A stretch of DNA of 64,000 nucleotides from Hericium rajendrae (lineage: Eukaryota; Basidiomycota; Agaricomycetes; Russulales; Hericiaceae), in the NCBI GenBank assembly GCA_033439255.1, contig CM065883.1, positions 3,038,001 to 3,102,000 on the forward strand. Direction: 5' to 3'. Positions 1 to 11,347 of this stretch are shown here, in pieces. A program made the position numbers and the translations under genes. The notes under the pieces were generated by a model that searched no databases, was not told where the DNA came from, and worked only from the letters and a program-made list of their open reading frames with translations. Position 1 is the stretch's first letter, and every line of letters starts with the position of its first letter.

Positions 1-494
1 CTGCCTAGCGCGCGATTGGAGGGCTGCAGGAACTCGTCCATGCAAACCTCAGGATCAGCACGGCGGGCGATGCGACTCAACTGACGCAAGGCACGGTGCC
101 ATACCTTCCGCTCCTCGGCCATGTCGCCAGGTGCCTCGAGCCAGCACGATGCGAAGTCCGCGCGCTCGCCGAGCGCCTCCTTGCTCGTATCGGGGTGACC
201 GCGATCCCCATTTGTTGTAATGAAGCATAGCTCGCGTCCGATCTTGCCCGTGACCTCGAAAATGACGGCCGAGGCATCATATGAGATCCCACCATTTTGG
301 ATCGAGGAGGGGGTGTTGTCACAGTAGATTAGTGAGCTGCAGCCCTCTCGGGCATGGAATGAGCAGTTGGTTGGTGCGGGATGAAGACCCAGGGGACTAA
401 TCATAAAGTACGCTTCAGTCCGCTCGAAACGGCTGCGCACAGTCGACGGCTCGTAAGGTAAAACTGGAATTTGGGACGGCTGGATGATTGACAT
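1..494 (-). CDS. Partial hypothetical gene, 5' end, runs off left edge
   Basis: Translating the minus strand from the ATG at 494 gives an uninterrupted frame of 164 codons to the window edge (start MSIIQPSQIPVLPYEPSTVR). The interior reads like a folded soluble protein, with mixed charge, Cys residues and an Arg-rich helix near the edge (EERKVWHRALRQLSRIARRA). I recognise no domain. It could be one exon of a larger gene or a lone open frame; the length and balanced composition favour coding. It is divergent from DSD copy A, with about 640 bases between the two start codons. Confidence 0.4.
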   Translation of the reverse strand, partial: MSIIQPSQIPVLPYEPSTVRSRFERTEAYFMISPLGLHPAPTNCSFHAREGCSSLIYCDNTPSSIQNGGISYDASAVIFEVTGKIGRELCFITTNGDRGHPDTSKEALGERADFASCWLEAPGDMAEERKVWHRALRQLSRIARRADPEVCMDEFLQPSNRALG

Positions 495-1134
495 ATTGAT
501 GGCAGATGTCAGTCGTCGCGATGGTGCTCAAGAGAGAAAGAATATGTCCCTGTTTGCAGACGCGACTTGCATTTCGCCGCCACACATGCTCGGTGACCAC
601 TGTCGACAAACATCTTTCTTTCTACATACACTCGATCTTAGTACTGATCTACCACCTCCCTGGGCGCGACGGCAGGCGAAGGCCCTACGGATTGGCTTGG
701 GCGCTACCGACGGTCGGTCCCCATCAAAGGTACGCGAAGGAGTTTCGCCGACATGCCATGGACTCACCCTAGCGCGCCCGTGGACCTCTCTTGCCAACGG
801 TCTGGCCGGAACCCGGAATCTCTCCGGGAAATTTTTCCGCCCGCCTGCGGCGGGACCTCTCCTGCTATGACCGTATTCTTTTCGAGGTGAATGTCGCTTG
901 CCGTCGTTTACTAGCTTGAACCTCGTCGTTGTCAACGCCAGACGTTCACCTCCAACGTGCTTGGAGTGTTTGAAGTCAACGCTGACGGCCGCCGCCGACA
1001 GGCTGAAAGCGCAAGGTACGCGTAACTCATGGGTACATCGTTCTGTCAGACAGACTGACTCGGAGCACTTCAATCCATAGACACTCTCTCGCATGTTGTA
1101 TTAACATCTCAACTTTCAGGGTAGACGCTTTGCA
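495..1134 (+). other. Intergenic; upstream region of DSD copy A
   Basis: No convincing gene. The 188-codon minus frame and the short plus frames look like chance open frames. At about 930-1020 there are CAACG-containing stretches followed by a GGTACGC/GGTAAGC-like element. Similar stretches lie upstream of copies B (20570-20660) and C (41640-41700) and in the orphan piece at 29820-29940. This suggests a shared 5' leader, possibly with a non-coding leader exon and its splice donor. That reading is inference from resemblance only. Confidence 0.4.
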
Positions 1135-2394
1135 ATGAACCTGGCTGCATGCTTTTGGCGGCTTTCATCGCGGCTACTCTTCCCCTCATCCCTGACTCGC
1201 AGACTTGTTTCGTCGCGTCTTCCGCACACGCGTCCGCTTTCCATCCCTGCCTCCTTGTCCCGAACTCTAGAGCACGATGCCAACGCAGAATCATCATGTC
1301 CTACCAATACAGAAATGCACTCAGTAGGATCCCAAATGCACCCTCGGAATCTGCGAGCGTTAAAGACGCGCAATGGTCGAATGCAAGATGCAATAGACCA
1401 CGCAGTTCCTTCCTCGGATGCACTGCCGCCACGACGGCCCCCAAACAGGACCATCACCACCCTCGATCCAGCGCGTCTTCACTCTGGGTGCTTCGTGGAC
1501 ATCTCAGGCGTTGCCGAGGCCAACATCTACGCGGCCTTCCCGGGCCAGGACTCCTACCCGGAATCCCATCCCCTCATCTACTACGAGAGACACCACAAAC
1601 GCGGCACCGCCGAGGCCGAGTACGACCGCATCGCGTTCCCGCCCGGCACGCACGGCTTCCTCTACTTCCACGCCAACCCGCAGCACGCGCAGATCCGCTT
1701 CCGCGTGACGCCGGACAGCGACCCGGCGAGCTTCGCGCGCGGGCACGACCTCCTCTACGACAAGGGCTACGTGTGGTACCTCTCCGTCGCGGCCATCGCC
1801 GCGCGCGCGCCGACCGATGCGCTGCTACGCACGCTGCTCCGCGACGGCCTGCTCGACGCGCAGCTCGTCGCGGAGCTGCGCGATTCGGCGAAAATTCATC
1901 GCGTGCGGCTCAGGCGCGCCATCGGCAGCTTGTGCGAGCCGTTCGTGATCAGCTTTGCGACGTACCAGCATCGGATCACAGTCGTGGGGGACGAATACCC
2001 CATCATGCTCGCGCTGCCGCATTTTGGGTATCGTGTTTGGGATAAGAATCTCGTGCCGCTCTATGAGGGTGGGCACCATCTTTCTTCGTAGAGTATGGAA
2101 CTGACTGCCTAGTGGACATTGGTTGCAGAGGGATCGGCACTGTGCCGGTTCGAGCGCTCGACGCTGCCGGAGCACGCGGGCAAACGCGCGATCGTGGTAC
2201 GCCTGTTGAAGATGCTTGTCCCGCCGAAACGTATCCCTGGGCGTCCGTCAAAGTACGATCTGCCCCTGCCGGCTGAGGGCGAGCTGTTTACGAAGCGTGG
2301 CCGTGTGTGGTTTAGAGATGTCGACAAGGACTCGAAGAAGAACAGGGTCTTGCGGATGCTGTATGATGCGGAAGAGGGTCCTGAGCCCTCCTGA
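1135..2394 (+). CDS. DSD family protein, copy A (unknown function)
   Basis: Exons 1135-2068 and 2129-2394 give about 399 residues. The intron falls at the same phase-1 site (after LYE/YD) as in copies B, C and D. Residues 1-45 contain many Arg and Ser and no acidic residue (MNLAACFWRLSSRLLFPSSL), which resembles a mitochondrial presequence. The conserved body follows: RTITTLDP, GCFVDISG, GTHGFLYFHANPQ, SDPASFARGHDLLYDKGYVW, and a C-terminal exon with CRFERSTLPEHAG and AEGELF. Copy A appears to read through the position of intron 1 used by the other copies. No named domain is recognised. Four intact paralogues in the window make the gene model strong although the function is unknown. Confidence 0.8.
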
Positions 2395-3019
2395 ATACTT
2401 ATATCCTGGACGGTCAATTCGGTCGGAGGTCACCGGTGGACTGGCCCAAGGGCTCAGCCTGAAGCTAAGGTGTTGATAGTGCGAGGAAGCTGAAGCTCGA
2501 GGAGAACGGTATGGCGAGACGATCGCGTTTTGGGGGATGCAGGATTGCGAGGCGACCTGTGGTTTCAGTGATCAGGTATCCTGTGGCATGTGCTGTATGC
2601 TGTACTTTGAGCGTCTTGGTCTGGATGGTTGTTTGTGACGCTGTGAGACGGGCAGCATACGAGACGCGAAAAAATGATTTGGCGTCTGATACAACGGGTA
2701 TATAAGGTATACAAGGATACAACACTGAAAGAAGGAGCAAAATCAGGATGGTCGTAAGTCGTTAGTCTACATCCATTTTGGGGGGGTCTCGCAGCAGGCT
2801 CGATTTCGTCCCGATTAGGATGAGTTCCGCATGGTCGCACGGTGGCGAGGTGTAAATGAGTCAGGCTGGATGACAATCGCGACAGTAGCGGTCACATGAT
2901 GAAGGAGGGATGGGAGGAGGGGAGGGGAAGGAGTAGTCGAAAAATCCCCATTAAACATACGCAACTTCTTATTCTACATATATTCTATCACACACTCTTT
3001 TGCTCTACTACTCTCCTTA
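2395..3019 (+). other. Intergenic between DSD copy A and the RecQ-like gene
   Basis: No supportable gene; the short frames on both strands lack family resemblance. The last 60 bases before the helicase ATG are AT-rich with pyrimidine runs, as is usual in a fungal 5' leader. I looked for terminal inverted repeats that would bound a mobile element around the helicase/DUF6589 pair and did not find a convincing one. Confidence 0.4.
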
Positions 3020-5577
3020 ATGCCAGCCAGCTCCGAGCATGGCTGGTCCACACCCGAAGGACATGACTTAATTAGAAGGATCCTAGTCGACGCGCTCCCG
3101 CAATGGCCATCCGGTCCTCATGATTGGCAGGTGGAAAGCACAGCGTACATCCTTGACAATCGCAGTCAGCTTGTGGTGGCAGCATGCGGTGACGGGAAGA
3201 CTGCTGCGGCATACCTTCATCTGCTCGTCTTGCAGAAATTGGCCACAGATCCTTCGCTTCCGAGATATGGCAAGCGAGTACCTGCGCGACCTGTTGTCCT
3301 CATGGTAACCCCGTTAACTGATCTGGGGAGGAATCAGGTATGTTATGTTCAGCAACACATGACAGGTCTATCTACTGAGGCAGCTCACCTATGCAGGCGG
3401 ACTCTATGAACAAAGTGGGGGTGAAAGCACTCGCGCTGGATGCGCGAAGCATTGAGAAGGCACGGGATGACGATGAAGACCTGCTAAAGCAAATCCGCCA
3501 ATGCCTCTGGTCGGTTACAATCGTGTCACCGGAACGGCTGACCACACCTGAATTCGACAGAATTGTACGCGATCCGACTTGGAGGGAGTCACTAGTCCTG
3601 TACGTGGGCGATGAGGCCCACATCATCAACATTTGGGCACGCACCTTCCGAGATGCATATGCAGACATCGGCCGTGTCACTGCACGGATCCCTCCTGATG
3701 TTCCAGTCCTAGCGCTGACGGCAACGTCCATCCCAGGTGCAGTCGAACGTGCAATGCTTCGTACGTTGGGTTTTCGGGACGATTACGCGGTTATCCGGAG
3801 GACTTGCGAGCGCCCGAATCTTCGCATGGTATTCTTGACACTCACACATGGCCTGGGTGGTTGGGAGTTTCCTGACATTGCATGGGTCATCCGGGAACGC
3901 AAGAAGACCGTCATCTACGCGTCCACCATTGAAGAGGGATTTCGAGTTGCGACGTACCTGTGGAGACTGCTACCGCGGGGCGAAGCACGGTACAACATCG
4001 TACAGATGTACAATGGCCTCATCGATGACGAAGATAACACAGATGTGCTTCAAGCCTTCAGTGACGACTCAGGTGCACGCATCATAATCGCGACGGTGAA
4101 GTTCGGGATGGGAATTGACATCAGGAATATTGAAGTCTCCATCAATCTTGGCTTGCCTGAATCCGCAGAGGCAATAATTCAGCAGAATGGACGTGCAGGA
4201 CGTGATCAAAACATTGATGCGTGCGGGTTCACGTACATTCAAAAATCCATCATCTCCTCGATTGCTGCCGAGCTCCAGGGGAAGGTGCATGTCGCGAAGG
4301 CAAAGGGCGTGAAACGTGGCAAGCAATCAGCAAAGGCGACGATGGGCCAATCCTTGAATACTGGAGCCCCCGGCATCGAGGACGGTGCTTCAAGCCGCAT
4401 TAATGACCCACATTTGCGAAAGCTGGTCGTGGCGCATGTCGAGAAGCGCTGCCTCGTTGCCGAGTCGAATATCCTCTTTGGGAGCCCCGGGTCCACTTCC
4501 CACGAGCGTTGTCTTGTTGCTGAACGTCCTCTGCCATGCTCGAGCTGTCTTGATACTGAACCATCATATCGGGCTTTAGCCAAAGCCAACATGCCTATTT
4601 CTGTTTCCAATACCAGCCCCCCGCCTACCGACTCTTCCTCGCAGGATCAAGAAGACGGCGATGAAGATAACGACTCAGCGCCAATGTTCCAGACTGCAAT
4701 CGTGCGTCCCAAGCTTACCAAGGACATGCGGGACAGAGCGCAAGACGCTATCCTCTCATTCTGTCGCCAGCGTTGGCTTGCTCGTGAGCCGCGAACAGCT
4801 CGAGATTTCTACCTCCCATCTTCTTCTTACATACCCGCCGACATGCAGTCAGCGCTTCTCACTTATTTCCATCTCCTACGTGATCGCGAGGCTCTTGCAA
4901 GGGTCCTGTTTGACTGGGAGCATGTAGAACAGGATGGAAATGATCTGTTCAAGGTCATTAAGGATCTGAATGCTATCTTCGACCAGGAGCACACGACGAA
5001 GAAGGCTGAGACGAAGGCCAAAGCCGCCGACACGCGCCGCCGGAATGCCTCTGCCGCTAAGGCTGCCCAATCTGGTGCCGGTGGAGTAGATGAGCAGAGC
5101 CGCGATACCAGCCCCACGCGAGTAGAGCCCACGGAGCATGGTGAGTGTCTGGAACAACCTGTATTGGCGACGCGGACTGATAATCCACCCGCTCCAGTGC
5201 TAGAAGGGGAGGGACCATCTACGCCCTTGCGCCGTCGGATTCTGAGTATGGACAACAGATCTCCAAATACCTTGAGGTGCGTCACTAGTATATCTCATTC
5301 GGATTTCTATACTAATTCGTACTTAAAGCCCCAATGGCCGGATTGCTCTGAACATGCCAGCTGCATTTGGATTGCGGCGTTGCCCTAGTCAAGAAAATGT
5401 TCTGCCGTCCCCGGCAGGTGAGGGTCTTCTATCTGCTGGAGCATCTCACGATGGCGAACGGCCCCGAAAACGTGCACGTCGCCAGCCGACTCGGAAACGA
5501 GGGGGAAGCGGCAGAAAGTATGTCATTATTCCTCTGACCCTGTGATTACAATGTTTGACTCCGGTATGACTAGATGA
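3020..5577 (+). CDS. RecQ-like DEAH-box DNA helicase
   Basis: Exons 3020-3337, 3397-5276, 5329-5517 and 5574-5577 give about 796 residues. Superfamily 2 helicase motifs appear in order: Walker A AACGDGKTAA (motif I), GDEAH (II), LALTATS (III), IIATVKFGMGID (V) and QQNGRAGRD (VI), as in RecQ enzymes. RecQ helicases unwind DNA 3' to 5' using ATP. The Walker A has CGDGKT rather than the common TGxGKS. The C-terminal half has no recognisable RQC or HRDC domain. It is low-complexity, with Ala/Lys-rich and Arg-rich tails that could be nuclear signals. It converges on the DUF6589 gene and their 3' ends overlap by about 50 bases. Domesticated, mobile-element or subtelomeric roles are all possible. 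Confidence 0.82.
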
Positions 5578-8500
5578 CCATCAACATATCTCATCGGTGC
5601 CCGCATATATGTTGATGCATCTGCGGCGTCTGTCGGATATGCAATCTCTGCCTCCAGATTGTCTGTATCCCGCATTGAGCTTGTAATAAAGTCTTGTAGT
5701 TTTCCCTCCTGCCCGAGACGGAGATATCCGCGCGCAAAATCGTCTTGCGCATGGTGGCCAAGATCGCGCCCTTTGTGATGGGTGTGGAGCTTGTGTTCAC
5801 GGAATATCCGCAGCAATTCGACATACTCGTTCATCAAATGCGGTGCTGAATGTTTCTTGGTGCGGCGTGTAATTAGCACCACGTCTTCCATCTCCTCCTT
5901 CAGACGCAAAAAATGATGGACATGCATAGAAAGCACATCACGATACCATTCATCACTGAATTCCTTCCCCTTGTGCTGCGCGAGCTCCTCTAGCCAGAAA
6001 TTGAAATGTTCTTGCATGAGATCGAGAGGATGAAAGTGACCCGGTTTGCCGGCTAAGTTCACGAGCCAGTTGTTGAGCAGGGCAATCTTCGTGGCCTCCG
6101 TGAATTCAGTTTCAATGGAGCACCATAACTCGAGGAGATATGCCATGTAGTTCGAATTTCCAGCCCCTGCGAACGTGAAGATCCAAATCTGGATGCGCGG
6201 AGAACGCGTGAGATTTGCTTCCGTGAAACGACCGCCGCATCGAACTTACTTTCAGCACTTCCCATGCACGTCCAATATCGCCACTCGCAATGGCCTGACA
6301 GGCCTCCAGGAACCATATGCCATCTCGCATGAGCAGGATGCTGTTGGCCAATGGCCAATCCCCACGAAATTCAGTTTCAGAGCCCGGTTCGTCGCGACAA
6401 TGCTCTCTGTTCGGATGCTCTGTACTCATTTGGCCTGCGGTATCAGCCCCAGTATTGTGACTCGTCAGAGGCTCATCCAGGTCGGACACATGGATCATGT
6501 CCACGTCTTCCGATTCGACTGGCGCTGGCAACCTTGGTTGCATCTCCACCTCATCCTGGCTCGTCTCTGAGGGCTGCGCTGTCGGGCCAAGCAGTGCGGC
6601 TTCATATGCTCTTGATGTCGAGTACTGTTGGGCTAACTCATCTGCCGCATCCAGCAGATGTTCGAAGGAAGGGATCGTATTCGTCTGTGATAGGGCTTCG
6701 AAATATTTCGGAAGATTGTCGGTTCTGAAGTTAAGTCTATACCGTCGCAGTCAGACCGTCTGCCATATCGAAATATTAACGTGACCACTTACTCCCAGCA
6801 ATGTAGCATGTGCGCCCTCACACAGACTTCGAGCAGTCGAGCATGTGAATAGAAATCCACTTTCTTCAAGTCCGAGGGAGTTGGGTAGTTGATGGCCTTT
6901 GCTTGAAATCCGAGGGTCGAGGGATCAGACAAATGCGCAAGTCCCCATTTTCCGGAACAAATACGACCAAGGTCAGTCCATTTAGTATGCCATAATTCAA
7001 GACCTGCAACGATGAATCGAAACGATCTAAAGTTTCCGGCCTGGTTAGCGAGATAACGCTTGACCTTATTGATGCCCTCGAATGTCTTTCCATCGCCCGT
7101 GAAGAAGCAGATCTTGTTTTTAAATGTCGAGGCAGTGATCCCTAGCTGCGTCAAGAAGTCCGAAACAGCCTCTTTCATGCCATGTGTAGAGACTTCATTG
7201 GCAGAATTCGTACCAAGTGGGTGAATCGTTGAGTGACGTTTAGGATCAATCTGATGCTTTCTACCCTCATTCGCAAATAGGTCTATGACTTTGGTCTTGT
7301 AGTCAATAAGTGCCGGAACGAAGAACACGAGTGCGTCGAGCCAGTGAAATGCCGAGATTTTTTTCTGGTGGTCCCAATCAATGCTGTCCAGAATCCGCTC
7401 GACGGTGACATTGCGGCGCTCGCCTCGAGCACGTCTTTCAAGCAAAGGTTCTAGATCGAATGCACCCGGTGGGCAGTCTTCCATTTTGACAGCGGTGGCC
7501 CCGGTCCCAGTGATCATCTTATTAGAAGTTCCGATACGCAAATCCCGGCGGCGTCGAAGGGCTTGGATATTGTCGAGAACAACAATATGATGCTCTGGTT
7601 CAGGGCCGTTCCACAACCGTGCGAGCGCTTCACGTTTCCCTTTTGCCATCTGGATCAAAGCACGACGGGTCGTCGTATAAGGCGTGCATTGGGCAAGCCG
7701 GCTTCCGATGCGATAAAGTGACTGGTGCGCCTTCATTGCGAACAAAGAGAGCCCTCGAGATAGAGGGAGGAGATTCGCCCAGGAATTTCTCGCATATACG
7801 AGCTCACTCAAGATGCTCACGCCGACCTTCAGCAATGAGAAGATCAGTACGTTATGTTGCATTTGTGCACTGGAGGGCACTTACAACATTCGTTGGGCGG
7901 TATGTTCGGCTCTGACCTTCCAAACCTTCCAAGCATGGTTTCGGCTGCATGAATCTCGAGAGGAGATGCCAGATGACAGGTGAGGATGATTCAAAGAGCC
8001 GTTGGAGCTTTGTGAATGAGAACTTGCTGAAAATATTCCAGCAAGCTAATGCATCGTTGAGACCGCGTGCCTTCACTGAGCGCACGGTGGATGAGTTGGA
8101 GGGTAATGTAGATGATGTCGGAGCAGTCGACTCTGGTGTCACGGAAGGTTGTTGTTCATGAGCGGCGATGGCGGCCTGACCGCCATGAGGTGACATGTCG
8201 TTGTCGCTGTCCTCGTCCTCATCCTCCATGATGCCCTGGTCTTCTACATTGTCATGCTCCGATTCTTCATCATCTATCCACAGGTCTTCATCTGACTCTC
8301 TCGTACCAGTGATTGATGCGAGTTGGTTGGCATCATCTTCTCGAGCTCCCTCCATTGTACTGTCATCCTGCATGTCGGTCGACTCATCTTGGGGTGCCGC
8401 ACCCTGTGTATGGCTATCGTTTTGCACCTGGGTCGGCTCAGTTTCCACGATGGTAATTCTGTCCTGCGAACAGTGTGTCAGCCTGCGATAACGCACTAGC

Positions 8501-9174
8501 AGCCTGCGAGCTATGCTTACTACAGAGATGGCAGCTGTTGTGCTTCTCGGGGTCATCTTGCGTGATGCCCTGACGCGCAACCCAGCCTTCTCAGATTGCA
8601 GGTACGTCGATTCCTTGATGATCTTGCCAACAACTAAATTCATTGCCCAGGTGCTAAGAGCGGGGCGCGCGTACTTGATATCGATTGCCGCCAACGTCGG
8701 CGAGAAGTAAGCAGTCGCCTCGGAGTGACTTCTCGATGGTCGGCCATCTTTACATGTGTATATCTGTTCAATGACATGTGCCATCGTGTACGCAGACTGG
8801 CCAGACATCAAGGATACGACAAGATATTTCTGCTTGTCGGTTCGCTCATGCGTTGCTAGTACGTGCTGCAAGTCCTTGCTCCGGATAGTGATGGGGCTGC
8901 TGAAAAGGTGAACGAGGAATTCTCCCAGTGTGAAACCAGCACCCTGTATTGTTTCGAGAATGTCATCCATTTTCTGGGTAATGGTCCGCCTCGGTGAATA
9001 TTTGCGCGTATTGGGAGACGCGTCGTTCGCGAGAGTCGCACTAACGACGCGCCGCGGCGCGCGTTGCCTAGCCGAAGGTGATGGTGAAGCTGTTGTCTGG
9101 AATGAAGGAGGAGCAGATGTAGGAGGAGAGTTGACACTGGAATTTGCCTCGTGTATGAACGCGAATCGAGACAT
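5526..9174 (-). CDS. DUF6589 domain protein
   Basis: Exons 9174-8521, 8463-7885, 7826-6793, 6724-6250 and 6188-5526 (minus) give about 1134 residues. I chose ATG 9174 because the open frame upstream of it has no ATG. The acceptor at 6189 keeps the frame and yields IWIFTFAGAGNSNY followed by YLLELWCSIETEF, which matches my recollection of the C-terminal signature of DUF6589. The middle has FFTGDGKTFEGINKVKRY and LELWHTKWTDLGRI. The centre of the N-terminal half is an acidic linker rich in Asp/Glu/Ser. The function of DUF6589 is not established. A nuclease or transposase-like fold is only a guess from the GD-x-x-T motif and the helicase neighbour. Confidence 0.75.
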
Positions 9175-9544
9175 AGTGCTAGGTAAAACCAAATGCGGTC
9201 GACGGACTGTCGAGGCAGACGGCGACTTAGTGCAAGTACAGAAAATGTAACTACATAATCATGCTGACTAGCGCGTCTCGGCACCAGACGGCATGGTCCT
9301 CAATCCTCAACGCAATCACGGTAAATCCCGAAATCGACCCTGCCTGCAAAAGGGGCGATAATGGCGGCAGACCTTAAACACAGAACGACTATCTTCTGTG
9401 CAAGGTCTGTATAGGAGACTAGTAAGTCGTGAAATTTAGTCGTAACGTCATGATCATAAGATGTCGTCACATAAGTATACAAAAACCAGAAGCAAACTTC
9501 GGGACCGATGTTCATCTCAAATCTGAAAGACTGTTTCCCGACGG
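9175..9544. other. Intergenic between DUF6589 gene 5' end and GPI-protein 3' end
   Basis: No gene seen. This is the probable promoter of the DUF6589 gene, read leftward, and the 3' flank of the Cys-rich protein gene. Confidence 0.35.
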
Positions 9545-10237
9545 CTATAGCATGACCGCAGCACCGGCTGCAATCAACGTCAAGGCCAAGACGCCCTCGC
9601 CCACGACGACCGGGGAACCAGCGTTCGCCGAAGGCGCAGACGCAGGCGCGCTGATCGACGGCGTCGTCTCACCGTTCGTGTTCGACGCGTTGCCCAGAAT
9701 CGAGCTGGAGACCGCGCAGACTTGCCGCACGCCATTTAAGACGACAGGCAGATCTGCCTCGTCGACCGGCAGCACGTCCGTCTGGTTCGTCTTCTCGAAG
9801 CTGCAGCCGGGCTCAGCAAGCCCGATGGCGCCGATAAACGCAGGACGCGACGCACCAGTCGACGCACTGCGGGAAGGCCGCCTGGAACGTGTCCGTGCAC
9901 GCGCACTGAATGACGCTGAGGAACGCGCCGGGGTTGAAGAGCACCTTGATCGCAGCGCGTCAGTGGCGCTCTAGGCAGGTGAGAAAGCGCTTACGGACGT
10001 AAAGTTAGCGAGGACGGGCGCTGCCTGCGCGCAGCTGTCGATGTTAGTGTAGTTCTGCTCGCATATTGGGCATGAGGGCGGGGTAGCGGGGAAGGTGGGC
10101 TGAGCCGTGGTTTGCCGTGCGGCGAGGCCGAGATTGGGACGGGGGTATGCAGATGCGATTGTTGGGAATAGATTAAGGTATAAAATGACAGAGATAAAGA
10201 ACAAGTAAATGAAATACATAGTTGTCGCCATCGTCAT
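9545..10237 (-). CDS. Secreted GPI-anchored Cys-rich protein
   Basis: Exons 10237-9995, 9944-9856 and 9800-9545 (minus) give 195 residues in one consistent frame. The N-terminus has a hydrophobic signal segment (MYFIYLFFISVILYLNLFPT). A Cys-rich region follows, with CPICEQNYTNIDSC, QCACTDTFQAAFPQCVDC and a later CAV, comparable to small fungal surface proteins with 8-Cys or CFEM-like arrangements. There is a Ser/Ala/Pro linker with Asn-Gly and Asn-Ala-Gly sites, then a hydrophobic C-terminus (LALTLIAAGAAVML), as expected for a GPI signal. The likely location is the plasma membrane or cell wall. I cannot assign it firmly to CFEM. ATGs at 10237 and a few codons downstream are alternatives. Confidence 0.7.
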
Positions 10238-11347
10238 CGTCGTCGTGCGAGAAACAGAGATGTCGACGGCGGGGAATATTGTGGGATGATCAAGGCATGA
10301 TCAGGCTCAAGAAGCGCAGATAAGATTAGATCCTCGCAAGTGATCGATTGGAGGTCTCGGTCCCGCGACAGCTTGCTCGACGCCTCGGCGACCCACTTAC
10401 GACTCCTTGTCGACATCTCGTCTACGACCATCTCCAAGCAATTTACATATGATGCGAGGTCGTCTTGGCTCTTAAGGCCGATGTCTGTGGTAAGCTTCAC
10501 TGGCCGATTACCTACTCTTTGTCGATCAATTATCTAATCCCGACTTGTAGCTGTTCCGTTGCGGGTCCGAATTCATGTTCTGCCTCAAACACTCACTCTT
10601 CTGGTCGCACTTCACATTTCCAATGTTTCCCTGACAATATGCACTAGAAGAATAAGATCGCATGACCTTGATCTTGCCAAGTCAAGTGCTGCAGCTTTAG
10701 GCCGTTGCGCTTTAAACATCATTATGGGCGCTCGGCATCGCCTCCCGCCTAGGGCGGAACGTGTCCCATAGTCCACGGCGTTGCCGATATCACAGTGCGT
10801 TCCATTTCTTGCAGAAAATTGTGACAGAATCAAACAGGTCAGGCGAGGCAGGGTCTCGAAGCTGCACTGTCCTCGGCATCTTCTCACATATGCTGCTACA
10901 CGTCTAGCGGACCCTGACGTGCGAAGCCATAATCGCTACGACTCTGCCAGACGACCCGCGAACGGCGGGAGCTCCAGTAACGACTGTCAACTATCATTCA
11001 GTGGGAGAAAATACGCACCAGGCCTCATGAACTCGGAACAGGCACGAGACGGTCTTTCGCCTCGATTCCACAGGCATTAGCCGGCAAACTTCTTGAGCTC
11101 GCGACATGCATCCGCTGCGCACGGCTGCACGCACCGTGCCCGGTGATTACGCGGAGACTCGATAGCCGTGATGCTGTGGATGCGCCCCGGTTACACAGCC
11201 CTGCGTCGATGTCGGGGCCTGCCAGCCCCGCCCAGCCGCGTCGCTCGTCTCCAAGGCCGCGGGCTGACGCATATAAAACTATAAAACCCCGCGCGAGGGC
11301 TGACGTGCCTCAGCCATATTCTTAGTACTTACCTTTCCACTGCAGCG
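10238..11347. other. Intergenic upstream of laccase; one possible exon
   Basis: Mostly promoter DNA for two divergent genes. A minus-strand open stretch at 10500-10240 encodes an amphipathic segment (DLASYVNCLEMVVDEMSTRS). It could be a stray exon or gene remnant, but no family is recognised and no splice partners were found. The 300 bases before the laccase ATG are GC-rich and contain the TATA element listed separately. Confidence 0.3.
11272..11288 (+). promoter_or_regulatory. TATA box of the laccase gene
   Basis: The sequence TATAAAACTATAAAACC lies about 60-75 bases upstream of the laccase ATG, a usual distance for inducible fungal secreted-enzyme genes. Two overlapping TATAAA-type cores are visible. 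Confidence 0.6.

Noticed and set aside
528-1094. 188-codon minus-strand frame upstream of DSD copy A
   Set aside because: No family resemblance; it overlaps the likely promoter and leader of copy A and starts beside the better-supported left-edge gene.
3020-5577. RecQ-like gene as a subtelomeric telomere-linked helicase
   Set aside because: Such genes exist in fungi, but no telomere repeats or other chromosome-end signals are seen here, so the claim is not made.
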